Notes: a model not told the origin generated them from the letters alone. A DNA stretch of 64,000 bases from Sphingomonadaceae bacterium (GCA_024236155.1 JACKLA010000003.1:124001-188000); one strand, 5' to 3'; numbered from the stretch's first letter, positions 18,372 to 26,930 are shown. Program-made: numbers and translations.

Positions 18372-19126
18372 TGGTGACCAGGGCTTTCCTCAAGCGCCTC
18401 AAGGCAGATGCCGCAGCGGTCGCGATGACCGAGTTCGCGCTCGCAGCGCCACTCATGCTGACTGTCGGTCTCTACGGGCTCGAAATGGCGAATTACGCCA
18501 TTACCCACCTCCAGATCAGCCAGGCAGCCATGCATGTGGCGGATAACGCCTCACGCATCGGGGACACTTCGACGCTGGTCGACCGAAAGATCTACGAAGC
18601 CGATATCAACGACCTGCTCTATGGCGTTGACCTGCAGGCCGGCGATGGCATCGACTTGCTTGAATATGGCCGGGTGATCGTCAGCAGCCTCGAGGTCGAT
18701 CCCGACGACAGCACCGGCGTCCAGCAGTATATTCACTGGCAACGCTGCAAAGGCAAAAAGAACTTCGTTTCAAGCTATGGGGTCGAAGGTGACGGCAAGG
18801 GCGACCCATCCTTCGTCGGCATGGGACCAGCTGGCGAAGAAGTGATCGCCATGGAAGGCGAAGCGGTTATTTTCGTCGAAGTTTCCTACACCTATCAGCC
18901 GATCGTGACCGACGCCTTTATCTCCAACCGTGAGATTACGGTGTTCTCGTCGTTCAATGTTCGGGACAGCCGGGACATCAGCCAGATTTACCAGGTCGAT
19001 CCGACCAGCCCGGATACGCCTGCGGATTGTGGCAGCTTCACAAGCTACAAGCCGGCACCGACGCTCCCTCCCTCGAATTCCGGTGGCTGGAACTGGAACT
19101 GGTTCAATGGCGGCGCTGGCGGTTGA
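18371..19126 (+). CDS. TadE-like protein, third gene of the plus-strand cassette
   Basis: 251 residues from the ATG at 18371 (TGATG overlap with the previous gene). TadE start VAMTEFALAAPLML with Glu21-Phe22 and a hydrophobic helix. QISQAAMHVADNASRIG and GRVIVSSLE...QYIHWQRCKG align with the minus-strand copy at 12507-13169. Unlike that copy it ends in a Ser/Pro-rich linker and an aromatic-glycine tail (GGWNWNWFNGGAGG). The gene closes the three-gene plus-strand unit; pdhB converges on it with 60 bp between stops and no obvious terminator hairpin. Confidence 0.82.
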   Translation: MVTRAFLKRLKADAAAVAMTEFALAAPLMLTVGLYGLEMANYAITHLQISQAAMHVADNASRIGDTSTLVDRKIYEADINDLLYGVDLQAGDGIDLLEYGRVIVSSLEVDPDDSTGVQQYIHWQRCKGKKNFVSSYGVEGDGKGDPSFVGMGPAGEEVIAMEGEAVIFVEVSYTYQPIVTDAFISNREITVFSSFNVRDSRDISQIYQVDPTSPDTPADCGSFTSYKPAPTLPPSNSGGWNWNWFNGGAGG

Positions 19127-19186
19127 TCGAGTAGCGGCGGGACTAGCGGTTGCGGGCCTCCTCCAACCCCCTGCCCCCAAAGCGAA

Positions 19187-20548
19187 CTAAGCCTTGTAAC
19201 AGACCTTGCGGACTGCATTAACAATGCGGTCTGCGTCGATCAGCGCCAGCTTTTCCAGATTTGCAGCATATGGCAAAGGCACGTCTTCGTCACAGACGCG
19301 CAGCACCGGCGCATCAAGATGATCGAAGCCCTCTTCCATGCAAATCGCGATGATCTCCGATGCGATCGAGCAGGTTGGCCAGCCTTCTTCGGCGACAACC
19401 ACGCGATTGGTCCTGGCCAGGCTTTCGAGCACGGTCTGCTTGTCGAGAGGACGTAGCGTGCGCAGGTCGATGACTTCGGCATCGATGCCCTCGCCCGCAA
19501 GCGTCTCGGCAGCCTCAAGCGCGAAGCCGACGCCAATCGAATAGCTGACAATGGTCACATCGCTGCCTTCGCGCACGATCCGTGCCTTGCCGATCGGCAG
19601 TACGTGATCGTCCAGCTCGGGCAATTCGAAGCTCTTGCCGTAAACCAGCTCGTTTTCGAGGAAAACCACCGGATCGTCGCTGCGGATTGCAGCCTTGAGC
19701 AGGCCCTTGGCGTCCGATGAGTCGTAAGGTGCAATAACGACCAGCCCCGGCACGGCGGCATACCACGGGCCATAATTCTGGCTGTGCTGCGCGCCCACGC
19801 GGCTGGCGGCAGCGTTGGGGCCGCGGAACACAACCGGGCAACGCATCTGCCCCCCCGACATGTAATTTGTCTTGGCCGCCGAATTGATGATGTGGTCGAT
19901 CGCCTGCATGGCGAAGTTGAAGGTCATGAACTCGACGATCGGGCGCAGGCCGCCCATCGCGGCGCCCGTCCCGATACCGGCGAAGCCATATTCGGTGATC
20001 GGCGTATCGATCACACGCTTGGGACCGAATTCGTCGAGCAAGCCCTGGGTGACCTTGTATGCGCCCTGATACTGCGCGACTTCCTCACCCATCACGAACA
20101 CCCGTTCGTCCCGGCGCATTTCCTCGGCCATGGCATCGCGCAGGGCTTCGCGGACTGTGACGGTCGCCATGTTGGTTCCGTGCGGGATTTCGGGATCGGC
20201 CTTGGGTTCGGCCTTCGGCTTTGCGGGCGCAGCCGTTTCGGCTGCAGGTGCCGGTGCAGGAGCTGGTGTCGGCGCGGGCGTTGAAGCGGCTTCGCCCGCC
20301 TCTTCACCCTCGCCAGCCATCATGGCGATTATCGTGCCGACCGCGACGTTCTCGGTCCCTTCAGGCACCATGATCTTGGTCAGTGTACCCTCATCGATGG
20401 CTTCGAATTCCATCGTCGCCTTGTCGGTCTCGATCTCGGCGATGATGTCACCGGGGGCGATTTCGTCACCTTCCGACTTCAGCCAGCGCGCAAGCGTACC
20501 CTCTTCCATGGTTGGCGAGAGTGCAGGCATTTTGAGTTCGATAGCCAT
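19187..20548 (-). CDS. pdhB: Pyruvate dehydrogenase E1 component, beta subunit, with N-terminal lipoyl domain
   Basis: 453 residues. Residues 1-80 are a biotinyl/lipoyl domain with the lipoylated lysine in [10 protein letters not shown] (K43). An Ala/Pro-rich linker follows (about 88-120), then the transketolase-like E1-beta domain ([42 protein letters not shown], and the C-terminal VVVAEEGW). The lipoyl-E1beta fusion is the usual alphaproteobacterial form. The complex converts pyruvate to acetyl-CoA. Start is 3 nt behind the pdhA stop. The E2 gene is not in the window. Confidence 0.97.
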   Translation of the reverse strand: MAIELKMPALSPTMEEGTLARWLKSEGDEIAPGDIIAEIETDKATMEFEAIDEGTLTKIMVPEGTENVAVGTIIAMMAGEGEEAGEAASTPAPTPAPAPAPAAETAAPAKPKAEPKADPEIPHGTNMATVTVREALRDAMAEEMRRDERVFVMGEEVAQYQGAYKVTQGLLDEFGPKRVIDTPITEYGFAGIGTGAAMGGLRPIVEFMTFNFAMQAIDHIINSAAKTNYMSGGQMRCPVVFRGPNAAASRVGAQHSQNYGPWYAAVPGLVVIAPYDSSDAKGLLKAAIRSDDPVVFLENELVYGKSFELPELDDHVLPIGKARIVREGSDVTIVSYSIGVGFALEAAETLAGEGIDAEVIDLRTLRPLDKQTVLESLARTNRVVVAEEGWPTCSIASEIIAICMEEGFDHLDAPVLRVCDEDVPLPYAANLEKLALIDADRIVNAVRKVCYKA

Positions 20549-20551
20549 GGC

Positions 20552-21652
20552 TCAATACTCCTCCACCAGAACATCGGTGTAGAGTTCTGACGCTTCCGGC
20601 TCGGGTGAACTTTCCGAGAAATCAGCCGCTTCAGCCACGATCTTGCGAATTTCCTTGTCGATTGCCTTGAGGTCTTCCTCGGTCTTGCCATTTTCGAGCA
20701 AGACCTTCTTCAGGCCCTCTATCGGATCCTTGTGATCGCGCACGTCCTGCACTTCCTCGCGCGTGCGGTATTTCGCCGGGTCCGACATCGAGTGACCACG
20801 ATAGCGATAGGTGTTGAGCTCCATCAGCACCGGGCCGTTGCCATCACGCACATGCTTGAAAGCAATTTCGGCGGCGTTGCGGACTTCGAGCACATCCATG
20901 CCGTTCACGTCCATCCCCGGGATGCGGAAGGCCGTGCCGCGGCGGTGGAACTCGGTCTCCGCCGATCCGCGCTTGACCGCCGTGCCCATGGCATAACCAT
21001 TATTCTCGATCACGAAGACGATCGGCAGCTTCCACAGCGCCGCCATATTGAAGGTTTCGTAGACTTGCCCCTGGTTGGCCGCACCGTCGCCGAAATAGGC
21101 AAGGCACAGGCCGCCATCTTCATTGTACTGGTGTGCAAGGGCCAGACCGCCGCCAAGCGCCACCTGCGCGCCGACGATGCCGTGCCCGCCGTAGAATTTA
21201 TGCTCGGTGCTGAACATGTGCATCGAGCCGCCCTTCCCCTTCGAGATACCGGCCTGTCGCCCGGTCAGCTCGGCCATAATCACCTTCGGATCGATGCCGT
21301 AAGCAAGCATATGGCCGTGATCGCGATAGCCGGTGATGACGCTGTCCAGCTTTTCGGTCAGGGCTGATTGCAGGCCCACCGCGACAGCTTCCTGCCCGAT
21401 ATAGAGGTGGCAGAAACCGCCGATCAGCCCGAGACCATAGAGTTGCCCCGCCTTCTCCTCGAACCGCCGGATCAGCAGCATCTGCTTGTAGAATTCCAGC
21501 ATCTCATCCGCGTTCGCCTTGTACTTGGGCGATTTTTCATGCGCTTCCTGCAAGGAGTGCAGGATGAAATCTTCGGGAGTGGCCGCCGCCCCGCTCTTGG
21601 CAGGCGCTTTGGCCTTGGTCGGGGCTTTCTTTGTCCGGGGCTGTTTTGCCAA
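20552..21652 (-). CDS. pdhA: Pyruvate dehydrogenase E1 component, alpha subunit
   Basis: 366 residues from a TTG at 21652, chosen because AAGGACC lies 6 nt upstream and the Lys/Ala-rich N-terminus (AKQPRTKKAPTKAKAPAK) typical of alphaproteobacterial PdhA starts there; longer upstream reading has no support. The thiamine-diphosphate motif GDGAANQGQVYETFNMAALW...ENN is complete, and the phosphorylation-loop-like YRYRGHSMSDPAKYR is present. It forms the E1 heterotetramer with PdhB, whose gene follows after 3 nt. ftsB lies 132 bp upstream in the same direction, a common order in this group. Confidence 0.97.
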   Translation of the reverse strand: MAKQPRTKKAPTKAKAPAKSGAAATPEDFILHSLQEAHEKSPKYKANADEMLEFYKQMLLIRRFEEKAGQLYGLGLIGGFCHLYIGQEAVAVGLQSALTEKLDSVITGYRDHGHMLAYGIDPKVIMAELTGRQAGISKGKGGSMHMFSTEHKFYGGHGIVGAQVALGGGLALAHQYNEDGGLCLAYFGDGAANQGQVYETFNMAALWKLPIVFVIENNGYAMGTAVKRGSAETEFHRRGTAFRIPGMDVNGMDVLEVRNAAEIAFKHVRDGNGPVLMELNTYRYRGHSMSDPAKYRTREEVQDVRDHKDPIEGLKKVLLENGKTEEDLKAIDKEIRKIVAEAADFSESSPEPEASELYTDVLVEEY

Positions 21653-21784
21653 GGTGATGGTCCTTGTGTGGTTATTGCACCTGGGGAGGTAAGAACCGCC
21701 TATTGGCGCAAGACGTAACGTCACGCAACGGGTCCATGCCCCGTGCATACGAAAACTCTGGCAAAGCGATGAAGTCCAGGCCGC

Positions 21785-22111
21785 TTATTCGCTGTCGGGA
21801 AGCGTCAGCACAACCTCGTCCGGATGGACCATGTTCTGGTTCTGCCGCAGCAGTTCGCTGACCAGATCGGCATCCGCGTGGTCGGGGTTGAGCAGGTCGA
21901 CCAGATTCTGGAGCCTGTCACGCTCTGCCACAAGCGAGACGACCTGCGCCTGCCGCTGGTCGAGCAGGCGTGAATTCTCGCTCCATGCGAGCAGTCCGCT
22001 GGGTCCGGCGATCGCAAGACCGGCCAACAGGAGCAACAGCGCCAATGCAGAAACCTGCATCACCTGCTCCCTTGGCAAACTGATCTTGTGTCCCGCCCTT
22101 GTCACAATCAC
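21785..22111 (-). CDS. ftsB: Septum formation initiator FtsB/DivIC
   Basis: 108 residues. A short basic N-terminus, one transmembrane helix (VSALALLLLLAGLAIAGPSGLLAW) and a coiled coil (SENSRLLDQRQAQVVSLVAERDRLQNLVDLLN), then VSELLRQNQNMVHPDEVVL. This is the FtsB pattern; it bridges FtsQ and FtsL in the divisome. Two GTG codons (22111, 22105) and the ATG at 22060 compete as start; the ATG has GGGAGCAGGTG in front of it but would leave almost no cytoplasmic tail. I keep the longer form because the basic tail supports topology. Confidence 0.88.
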   Translation of the reverse strand: MIVTRAGHKISLPREQVMQVSALALLLLLAGLAIAGPSGLLAWSENSRLLDQRQAQVVSLVAERDRLQNLVDLLNPDHADADLVSELLRQNQNMVHPDEVVLTLPDSE

Positions 22112-22237
22112 CTTAGAATCACAGTTGATTCAACAGATCAAGCGCAATTTGACATTTTCGGTGTGAAGAGCACGAATCCGGGGTCAACGGCCCGGATATT
22201 CAGTTCAAACCATGCGCCGGATCGACGGCACGCGTGC

Positions 22238-22266
22238 TTGACTCCGGCGCTACCCGCGCATAGATA
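22238..22266 (+). promoter_or_regulatory. Possible housekeeping promoter for hpd
   Basis: TTGACT at 22238-22243, a 17-nt spacer, then TAGATA at 22261-22266, about 40 bp upstream of the hpd start and on its strand. The -35 and spacing fit a sigma-70 type promoter; the -10 matches the consensus in only three positions. A GAGGA ribosome-binding site follows before the ATG. Confidence 0.35.
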
Positions 22267-22303
22267 GTTTCCATTGTAACTAATTTGATTACCGAGGACT
22301 GAC

Positions 22304-23401
22304 ATGGCCGACCTTTTCGAGAATCCCATCGGGCTCGACGGATTCGAATTCGTCGAATTCTGCGCGCCGGAAAAGGGCGTGATCGAACCTGTGTTCGAAG
22401 CAATGGGCTTCACCCACGTCGCCAGCCACCGTTCCAAGGATGTCGCGCTGTGGCGGCAGGGCCAGATCAACCTGATCCTCAATTACGAGCCGCGCAGCGC
22501 AGCATGGTTCTTTGCTCGTGAACATGGCCCGTCGGCATGCGGCATGGGCTTCCGGGTTCGCGATGCCCGCAAGGCCTACACCGAACTGCTCGCGCGCGGA
22601 GCCGAACCCGTTGCGGTCCAGACCGGCCCGATGGAACTGCACATCCCGGCAATTCGCGGCATCGGCGGCGCGATCGTCTATCTGATCGACCGTTATGCCG
22701 ACAATGACGGCAACGGCCTGTCGATCTACGATATCGATTTCGAATACCTGCCCGGCGTCGAGAGGCACCCGGTTGGCGCGGGTTTCAACGTGATCGACCA
22801 CCTCACCCACAACGTCTACAACGGTCGCATGAAGTATTGGGCGGATTACTACGAGACGCTGTTCAACTTCCGCGAGATCCGCTTCTTCGACATCAAGGGC
22901 GAATATACCGGCCTCACCTCCAAGGCGCTGACCGCGCCCGACGGCAAGATCCGCATCCCGCTCAACGAAGAAGGTGAAGGCGGCAAGGGCCAGATCGAGG
23001 AGTTCCTGCGCGAATTCAACGGCGAAGGCATCCAGCATATTGCGCTGATCTGCGATGACCTGCTCAAATGCTGGGACAACCTCAAACAGCTCGGTGTGCC
23101 GTTTATGACTGCCCCGCCCGAAACCTATTATGAGATGCTGGCAGAGCGCCTGCCGGGCCACGGCGAAGATGCCGACCAGCTCAAGATGCGCGGTATCCTG
23201 CTCGATGGCACGACGGAGGGAGGCCAGCCTCGCCTCCTCCTCCAGATATTCGCCGAAGCGCAGGTCGGGCCGGTGTTCTTCGAATTCATCCAGCGCAAGG
23301 GTGACGAAGGCTTCGGCGAGGGCAACTTCAAGGCGTTGTTCGAAAGCATGGAACGCGACCAGATTCGCCGCGGCGTGCTCGAAGTGGAGCCAGCACAATG
23401 A
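22304..23401 (+). CDS. hpd: 4-Hydroxyphenylpyruvate dioxygenase
   Basis: 365 residues. Converts 4-hydroxyphenylpyruvate to homogentisate in tyrosine degradation; homogentisate is also a precursor of pyomelanin. Two tandem vicinal-oxygen-chelate halves are visible. The iron ligands are H166 (VIDHLTHNV), H245 (GIQHIAL) and E327 (FFEFIQRKG). The C-terminal [22 protein letters not shown] is also typical. GAGGA lies 7 nt before the ATG. The stop overlaps the next gene's ATG by 4 nt, so the VOC enzyme is translated from the same message. No hmgA is in the window. Confidence 0.97.
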   Translation: MADLFENPIGLDGFEFVEFCAPEKGVIEPVFEAMGFTHVASHRSKDVALWRQGQINLILNYEPRSAAWFFAREHGPSACGMGFRVRDARKAYTELLARGAEPVAVQTGPMELHIPAIRGIGGAIVYLIDRYADNDGNGLSIYDIDFEYLPGVERHPVGAGFNVIDHLTHNVYNGRMKYWADYYETLFNFREIRFFDIKGEYTGLTSKALTAPDGKIRIPLNEEGEGGKGQIEEFLREFNGEGIQHIALICDDLLKCWDNLKQLGVPFMTAPPETYYEMLAERLPGHGEDADQLKMRGILLDGTTEGGQPRLLLQIFAEAQVGPVFFEFIQRKGDEGFGEGNFKALFESMERDQIRRGVLEVEPAQ

Positions 23402-23964
23402 CCACTCACCCGGTAAGGTTGGGTGGTATCCATCACACCGCCTATCGCTGCCAGGACGCCAAGGAAACGGTCGAATGGTACGGTCGCGTACTCGGCATGG
23501 ACTACACCACCGCTTTTGCGGAGGATCACGTCCCATCGACCGGTGCATACGATCCCTACATGCATGTCTTCCTCGATGCGGGGAACGGCAATGTCCTCGC
23601 CTTTTTCGAACTGCCCAACCAGCCTGATATGGGCCGCGATGAGAACACGCCCGCATGGGTCCAGCATCTTGCCTTTCGGGTCGCATCGGAAGACGAATTG
23701 CTCGCCGCAAAAGCGCATATCGAAAGCTTGGGCATCGATGTTCTCGGTCCCACGCATCACGGCATTTTCAAGTCGATCTATTTCTTCGACCCGAACGGCC
23801 ACCGGGTGGAACTGGCAACCGATATCGGCACCGACGAACAATATGCCGAGCTCAAGCGCGTCGCGCCGCTGATGCTCGACGAATGGAGCCAGACCAGGAA
23901 GGCACCGCGCCATGCCGACTGGCTGCATGAAGTCGCGCGGCAGGAGCACGCCGCAAAAAGCTGA
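23398..23964 (+). CDS. VOC (glyoxalase/bleomycin-resistance) family protein coupled to hpd
   Basis: 188 residues. Vicinal-oxygen-chelate fold with [20 protein letters not shown] at the start, WVQHLAF in the middle and [11 protein letters not shown] near residue 140, giving the expected His/Glu metal positions. The C-terminal 45 residues are helical and charged. The 4-nt ATGA overlap with hpd argues for a role in aromatic amino-acid breakdown, but the substrate is not known. Alternatives are a glyoxalase or an extradiol dioxygenase-like enzyme. Confidence 0.88.
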   Translation: MTTHPVRLGGIHHTAYRCQDAKETVEWYGRVLGMDYTTAFAEDHVPSTGAYDPYMHVFLDAGNGNVLAFFELPNQPDMGRDENTPAWVQHLAFRVASEDELLAAKAHIESLGIDVLGPTHHGIFKSIYFFDPNGHRVELATDIGTDEQYAELKRVAPLMLDEWSQTRKAPRHADWLHEVARQEHAAKS

Positions 23965-24057
23965 TCGCCCTCCCTTCCCCCTTGCGTCGATCCGCGCGCC
24001 GTTGGAAAGCGGTACCGGCAGGCTTGGTGAACCAAGCCCTGAGACGAGAGGGTACGG

Positions 24058-25248
24058 GTGACAACAGGCGGCCATCTGACGCGCACGCAGGAACTGGGTC
24101 TTGCGGTGATTGCGGCGGTCGTTACCGCCAACGCCTATTACATCCATCCGATCATCGGCGAAGTCGCACGGCATTTCGGTGTCAGCGAAGCGCGCATAGG
24201 GCTCGTCCCGGCACTCAACCAGATCGCGCTGGCGACGGGGATATTCTTCCTGTTGCCGCTCGGCGACCGGATATCGAACAGGCGACTGACGATCATATTC
24301 GTGTCCGGTCAGACATTGTCGCTGGCGGTGATGGCCGTCGCTCGCGATTTCACGCTGTTCACGATTGCCTCGACCGTGCTCGGCTTTTTCACCATCGCAC
24401 CTTACCTGCTCCCCGCCTACGCATCCAAGCGTGTCGCCCCGGAACGGCTTGGCCAGGTCATGGCGCTGCTGACTGTCGGCGTTATCCTCGGCATACTCGT
24501 TGCCCGGGTCGGGGCGGGTATCGTGGCCGAGCAGTTCGGGTGGCGCTATGTCTATTTCGCAGCGACCGGGCTGATGGCGATGGCACTGGCGGCACTGCCC
24601 TTCCTGCTCGACCCGCCAGCGGGTGAGAAAACAGCAGCCATGCCTTATCTGGCGCTGCTCACATCGCTGTTCCCGCTTGCACGCAAATACCCGGAGGTCA
24701 TGCTGTCGGGCACCATCCAGGCGCTCAACTTCGCATCCTTCATTGCCATATGGCTGGCATTGGCGCTCCACCTGACGAGCGCGGAGATGGGATATGGGAT
24801 GGACACAGTCGGTTACCTCGCGGGTATCGCTGCGGTCAGCATCCTCTCCACGCCGCGCCTCGGGCGCTGGGCGGACAAGGTCGGACCGCGCAAGGCACGC
24901 TGCGGATTCGCCATCGTCCAGTTGCTGGGAATGTTGCTGATGTGGCCGCTCGGCTATTCCTTGCCGACGCTGCTTATTCCGCTGATGCTGGTCAACCTCG
25001 TCGGCCCCGGTATCGACGTTGCAAGCCGCATGACTTTCCTTTCACTTGCCCCCGAACTGCGGACACGGCTCACGACCCTGTTCGTCGTCCTGATGTTCAC
25101 CGGCGGCGGCATTGGCAGCATCATGGGCACCTGGGTTTACGATCATTACAACTGGGCGGGAACTTGCGCGCTACTGGTGTGCATTTCGCTGTCCGTGGCC
25201 TGCCTTTCCTTCTTTGCGAAAAGGCGGTTTGGACAAGCAGCGGCGTGA
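24058..25248 (+). CDS. Major facilitator superfamily transporter
   Basis: 396 residues with a GTG start and GAGAGGG 5 nt upstream. Twelve hydrophobic segments in two groups of six; the loop between helices 2 and 3 has GDRISNRRL, the second-half equivalent is GRWADKVGPRKAR, both MFS marks. FGWRYVYFAATGLM at about residue 161 is typical of drug/H+ antiporter-like MFS proteins. Substrate unknown; likely an exporter, by similarity of layout only. It follows hpd-VOC by 93 bp, a stretch with a weak GGCTTG-CAAGCC hairpin. Confidence 0.88.
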   Translation: MTTGGHLTRTQELGLAVIAAVVTANAYYIHPIIGEVARHFGVSEARIGLVPALNQIALATGIFFLLPLGDRISNRRLTIIFVSGQTLSLAVMAVARDFTLFTIASTVLGFFTIAPYLLPAYASKRVAPERLGQVMALLTVGVILGILVARVGAGIVAEQFGWRYVYFAATGLMAMALAALPFLLDPPAGEKTAAMPYLALLTSLFPLARKYPEVMLSGTIQALNFASFIAIWLALALHLTSAEMGYGMDTVGYLAGIAAVSILSTPRLGRWADKVGPRKARCGFAIVQLLGMLLMWPLGYSLPTLLIPLMLVNLVGPGIDVASRMTFLSLAPELRTRLTTLFVVLMFTGGGIGSIMGTWVYDHYNWAGTCALLVCISLSVACLSFFAKRRFGQAAA

Positions 25249-25249
25249 T

Positions 25250-25268
25250 TGGTGCGCCCGACAGGATT
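25250..25268. repeat. 19-nt copy of the tRNA-Arg 3' end (att-like direct repeat)
   Basis: TGGTGCGCCCGACAGGATT at 25250-25268 is identical to 25375-25393, which is the CCA tail, acceptor arm and part of the T-arm of the intact tRNA-Arg. Its first base sits one nt after the MFS stop codon. Duplicated tRNA 3' ends flank elements that use tRNA genes as integration sites. Here only 106 bp separate the copies, so at most a remnant is left; no integrase gene is present. Confidence 0.8.
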
Positions 25269-25339
25269 GCTCTGCCCTGCGGGCATCGCGATCTGCGCTT
25301 CGCTTCGATTCCGAACAAGGTGAAACCCGAAGCACCAAA

Positions 25340-25377
25340 CCACAAGAGGCGGCCCTTCACAGGACCGCCTCTTGTGG
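25340..25377 (-). terminator. Rho-independent terminator of tRNA-Arg
   Basis: A perfect 13-bp stem (25340-25352 with 25365-25377) closes a 12-nt loop. Read on the minus strand it starts with the CCA end of the tRNA, CCACAAGAGGCGG, and is followed by TTTGG. Position and strength fit a terminator right behind the tRNA. The overlap of the stem with the CCA end means processing must compete with the hairpin. Confidence 0.7.
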
Positions 25378-25451
25378 TGCGCCCGACAGGATTCGAACCT
25401 GTGGCCCCCAGATTAGGAATCTGGTGCTCTATCCTGCTGAGCTACGGGCGC
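25375..25451 (-). tRNA. tRNA-Arg(CCT)
   Basis: Complete cloverleaf on the minus strand: acceptor GCGCCCG pairing with CGGGCGC, D-arm GCTCAGCAGGATAGAGC, anticodon stem CCAGA/TCTGG with the loop TTCCTAA (anticodon CCT, reads AGG), T-arm with GGTTCGAATCC, discriminator A and encoded CCA (25375-25377). 77 nt including CCA. It is followed by a strong hairpin and neighboured by a 3'-end repeat on one side and a broken copy on the other. Confidence 0.97.
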
Positions 25452-25506
25452 ATCCGGCTGGCGCAATAAGCGCAGCACCCAGCCGATGCAATCATGCTGT
25501 CTGTAT

Positions 25507-25603
25507 TGGCCCCCAGATAGACCTCCGCTTCGCTACGGTCGTCTCCGCCGCTACGCGGCTTCGGCAAGGAATCTGGTGCTCTATCCTGCTGAGCTACGGG
25601 CGC
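25507..25603 (-). pseudogene. Broken second copy of tRNA-Arg(CCT) with an insertion in the anticodon loop
   Basis: On the minus strand, 25603-25567 repeats the acceptor, D-arm and 5' anticodon arm of the intact tRNA exactly through CCAGATTCCT. Then 48 nt of unrelated sequence (25519-25566) stand where the intact gene has one base, and 25518-25507 resumes with ATCTGGGGGCCA, the 3' anticodon stem and variable loop. The T-arm and 3' acceptor are missing; unrelated sequence follows. It cannot fold into a tRNA, and 48 nt is far too short for a group I intron, although such introns are known in this tRNA's anticodon loop in other alphaproteobacteria. Confidence 0.8.
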
Positions 25604-25646
25604 GTCCGGCTGGCGCAACAAGCGCAGCCCGAGAAGGATGCAATCA
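25567..25646. repeat. 80-nt direct repeat covering tRNA 5' half, spacer and the DUF1178 gene end
   Basis: 25567-25646 aligns without gaps to 25415-25494 at an offset of 152 nt, with scattered mismatches (for example CGTCCGGCTGGCGCAACAAG against CATCCGGCTGGCGCAATAAG). The unit runs from the tRNA anticodon arm through its 5' flank to the TCA that is the stop codon of the DUF1178 gene. It is a segmental tandem duplication that created the broken tRNA copy. Confidence 0.85.
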
Positions 25647-26105
25647 GTTGAGTTCTTCAGGCTCGGCGATGGGGAATGGCAGCGGCGAAACCTCGATGCC
25701 TTCATCGAGCAGTTCCTTCGCCTCTTTCAGCGTGGCCTTGCCGTGGATAGCCTCGAGATCCTTTTCGCCATAATGCATCGCGCGTGACTGCTCGGCGAAG
25801 TCGTCTCCCACCCACTTGCTGTTCGCCAGCGCCTTCTGCTGCGCTTCGGCCAGTGCTTTCATCGCCTTGCGCACTTCGGGCGGGATTTCTCCACCAGTCA
25901 TCGGCGCCTTGTTTTCGGTCGGCGATGAGAGCTGGTTGCCCTTGCGCGGCACGGCGGGGGCCATCGGGGCTTTGCCCACTTCGCTTGAACCGCATTGCGG
26001 GCATGTCACCAACCCGCGCTCCTGCTGGCTGGCAAAGTCGCCGGACGAGCCGAACCAGCCTTCGAAACGGTGCCCTTCGGCGCAGTGGAGGTCGAATACG
26101 ATCAT
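25644..26105 (-). CDS. DUF1178 family protein
   Basis: 153 residues. Starts MIVFDLHCAEGHRFEGWF and has CPQCGS at about 35-40; with Cys8 and His12 this suggests a small zinc-binding head. The middle is Pro/Lys-rich, and the C-terminal half is helical (EVRKAMKALAEAQQKALAN, YGEKDLEAIHGKATLKEAKELLDEGI). The family is restricted mostly to proteobacteria and has no assigned function. Second base of interest: its last codons are included in a local duplication next to tRNA-Arg. It follows the nitrilase gene by 9 nt in the same direction. Confidence 0.9.
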   Translation of the reverse strand: MIVFDLHCAEGHRFEGWFGSSGDFASQQERGLVTCPQCGSSEVGKAPMAPAVPRKGNQLSSPTENKAPMTGGEIPPEVRKAMKALAEAQQKALANSKWVGDDFAEQSRAMHYGEKDLEAIHGKATLKEAKELLDEGIEVSPLPFPIAEPEELN

Positions 26106-26114
26106 GGTCGCGCG

Positions 26115-26930
26115 CTAATTGGGCATTGCGCGCCGATTGGCAAGGCTCGGGACCTGGCTGCGCACTTCGGCGATGCGCGCCGGATCGATTTCCGCAAAGC
26201 CGATGCCCCGTGCGCCATCCCCCATGTCGAGCAGCACCTTGCCCCAAGGATCGACTACCAGACTGTGCCCATAGGTCTTTCGGCCATCCTCATGCTCGCC
26301 GACCTGGGCGGCGGCGACCACATAGGCGCTTGCTTCGATCGCCCGCGCGCGCTGCAGGACATGCCAGTGATCGCGCCCGGTGGGGCGGGTGAAAGCGGCG
26401 GGGATCGCGATGACATCGCAGTGCGCACGGCCCAGCGCATCGAACAGAGCCGGGAAGCGGACATCATAGCATATCGCCAACCCCAGGCGTCCGACCGGTG
26501 TGTCAGCCGTAACCACTGCATCGCCCGGCGCATAGGCATTGGATTCGTGCCAGCTTTCGCCATCGGAAAGTTCGACATCGAACATATGCATCTTGTCGTA
26601 GCGTGCGGCTATGTTGCCCGAACCGTCGATGATGAAACTGCGGTTTGCCGAACGATCTCCCTCACCCGCCACCGCAAGTGAACCGAGCGCAACCCACAGG
26701 CCATGGGTGGCCGCTGCTTCGCGCACTGCCGCCAGCACCGGGTTATCCCCCTCACGGACAATGTGCTGCGCAGCCCGCTTCCGGTTCTGGTCGAGCAGGC
26801 CGGACATCTCCGGCGTAAAGAGCATGGCTGCCCCGCCCTCCGCCGCCTGTTTCACCGCTTCGACGAGATCGGTGGCATTGGCGGCCGGGTCGATCCCGGT
26901 CGTCGCCTGGAAGATTGCGATCCGGGTCAT
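26115..26930 (-). CDS. Carbon-nitrogen hydrolase (nitrilase superfamily, NIT2/omega-amidase-like)
   Basis: 271 residues. The Glu-Lys-Cys triad is visible: FTPEMSG (E41), YDKMHMFD (K about 110) and the nucleophile in CYDVRFPALFD (C about 144). NIT-type enzymes hydrolyse omega-amides or damaged metabolites such as deaminated glutathione; the adjacency to a glutaredoxin gene is compatible with the latter. The ATG directly follows the grxC stop with no spacing. Exact substrate is inferred, not shown. Confidence 0.9.
   Translation of the reverse strand: MTRIAIFQATTGIDPAANATDLVEAVKQAAEGGAAMLFTPEMSGLLDQNRKRAAQHIVREGDNPVLAAVREAAATHGLWVALGSLAVAGEGDRSANRSFIIDGSGNIAARYDKMHMFDVELSDGESWHESNAYAPGDAVVTADTPVGRLGLAICYDVRFPALFDALGRAHCDVIAIPAAFTRPTGRDHWHVLQRARAIEASAYVVAAAQVGEHEDGRKTYGHSLVVDPWGKVLLDMGDGARGIGFAEIDPARIAEVRSQVPSLANRRAMPN

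Noticed and set aside
23128..24771. 547-codon frame opposite hpd, the VOC gene and the MFS gene
   Set aside because: Runs across three real genes on the other strand and has no recognisable domain.
25519..25566. 48-nt insert in the tRNA copy considered as a group I or other self-splicing intron
   Set aside because: Far too short for any known self-splicing intron, and the T-arm of the host tRNA is missing.
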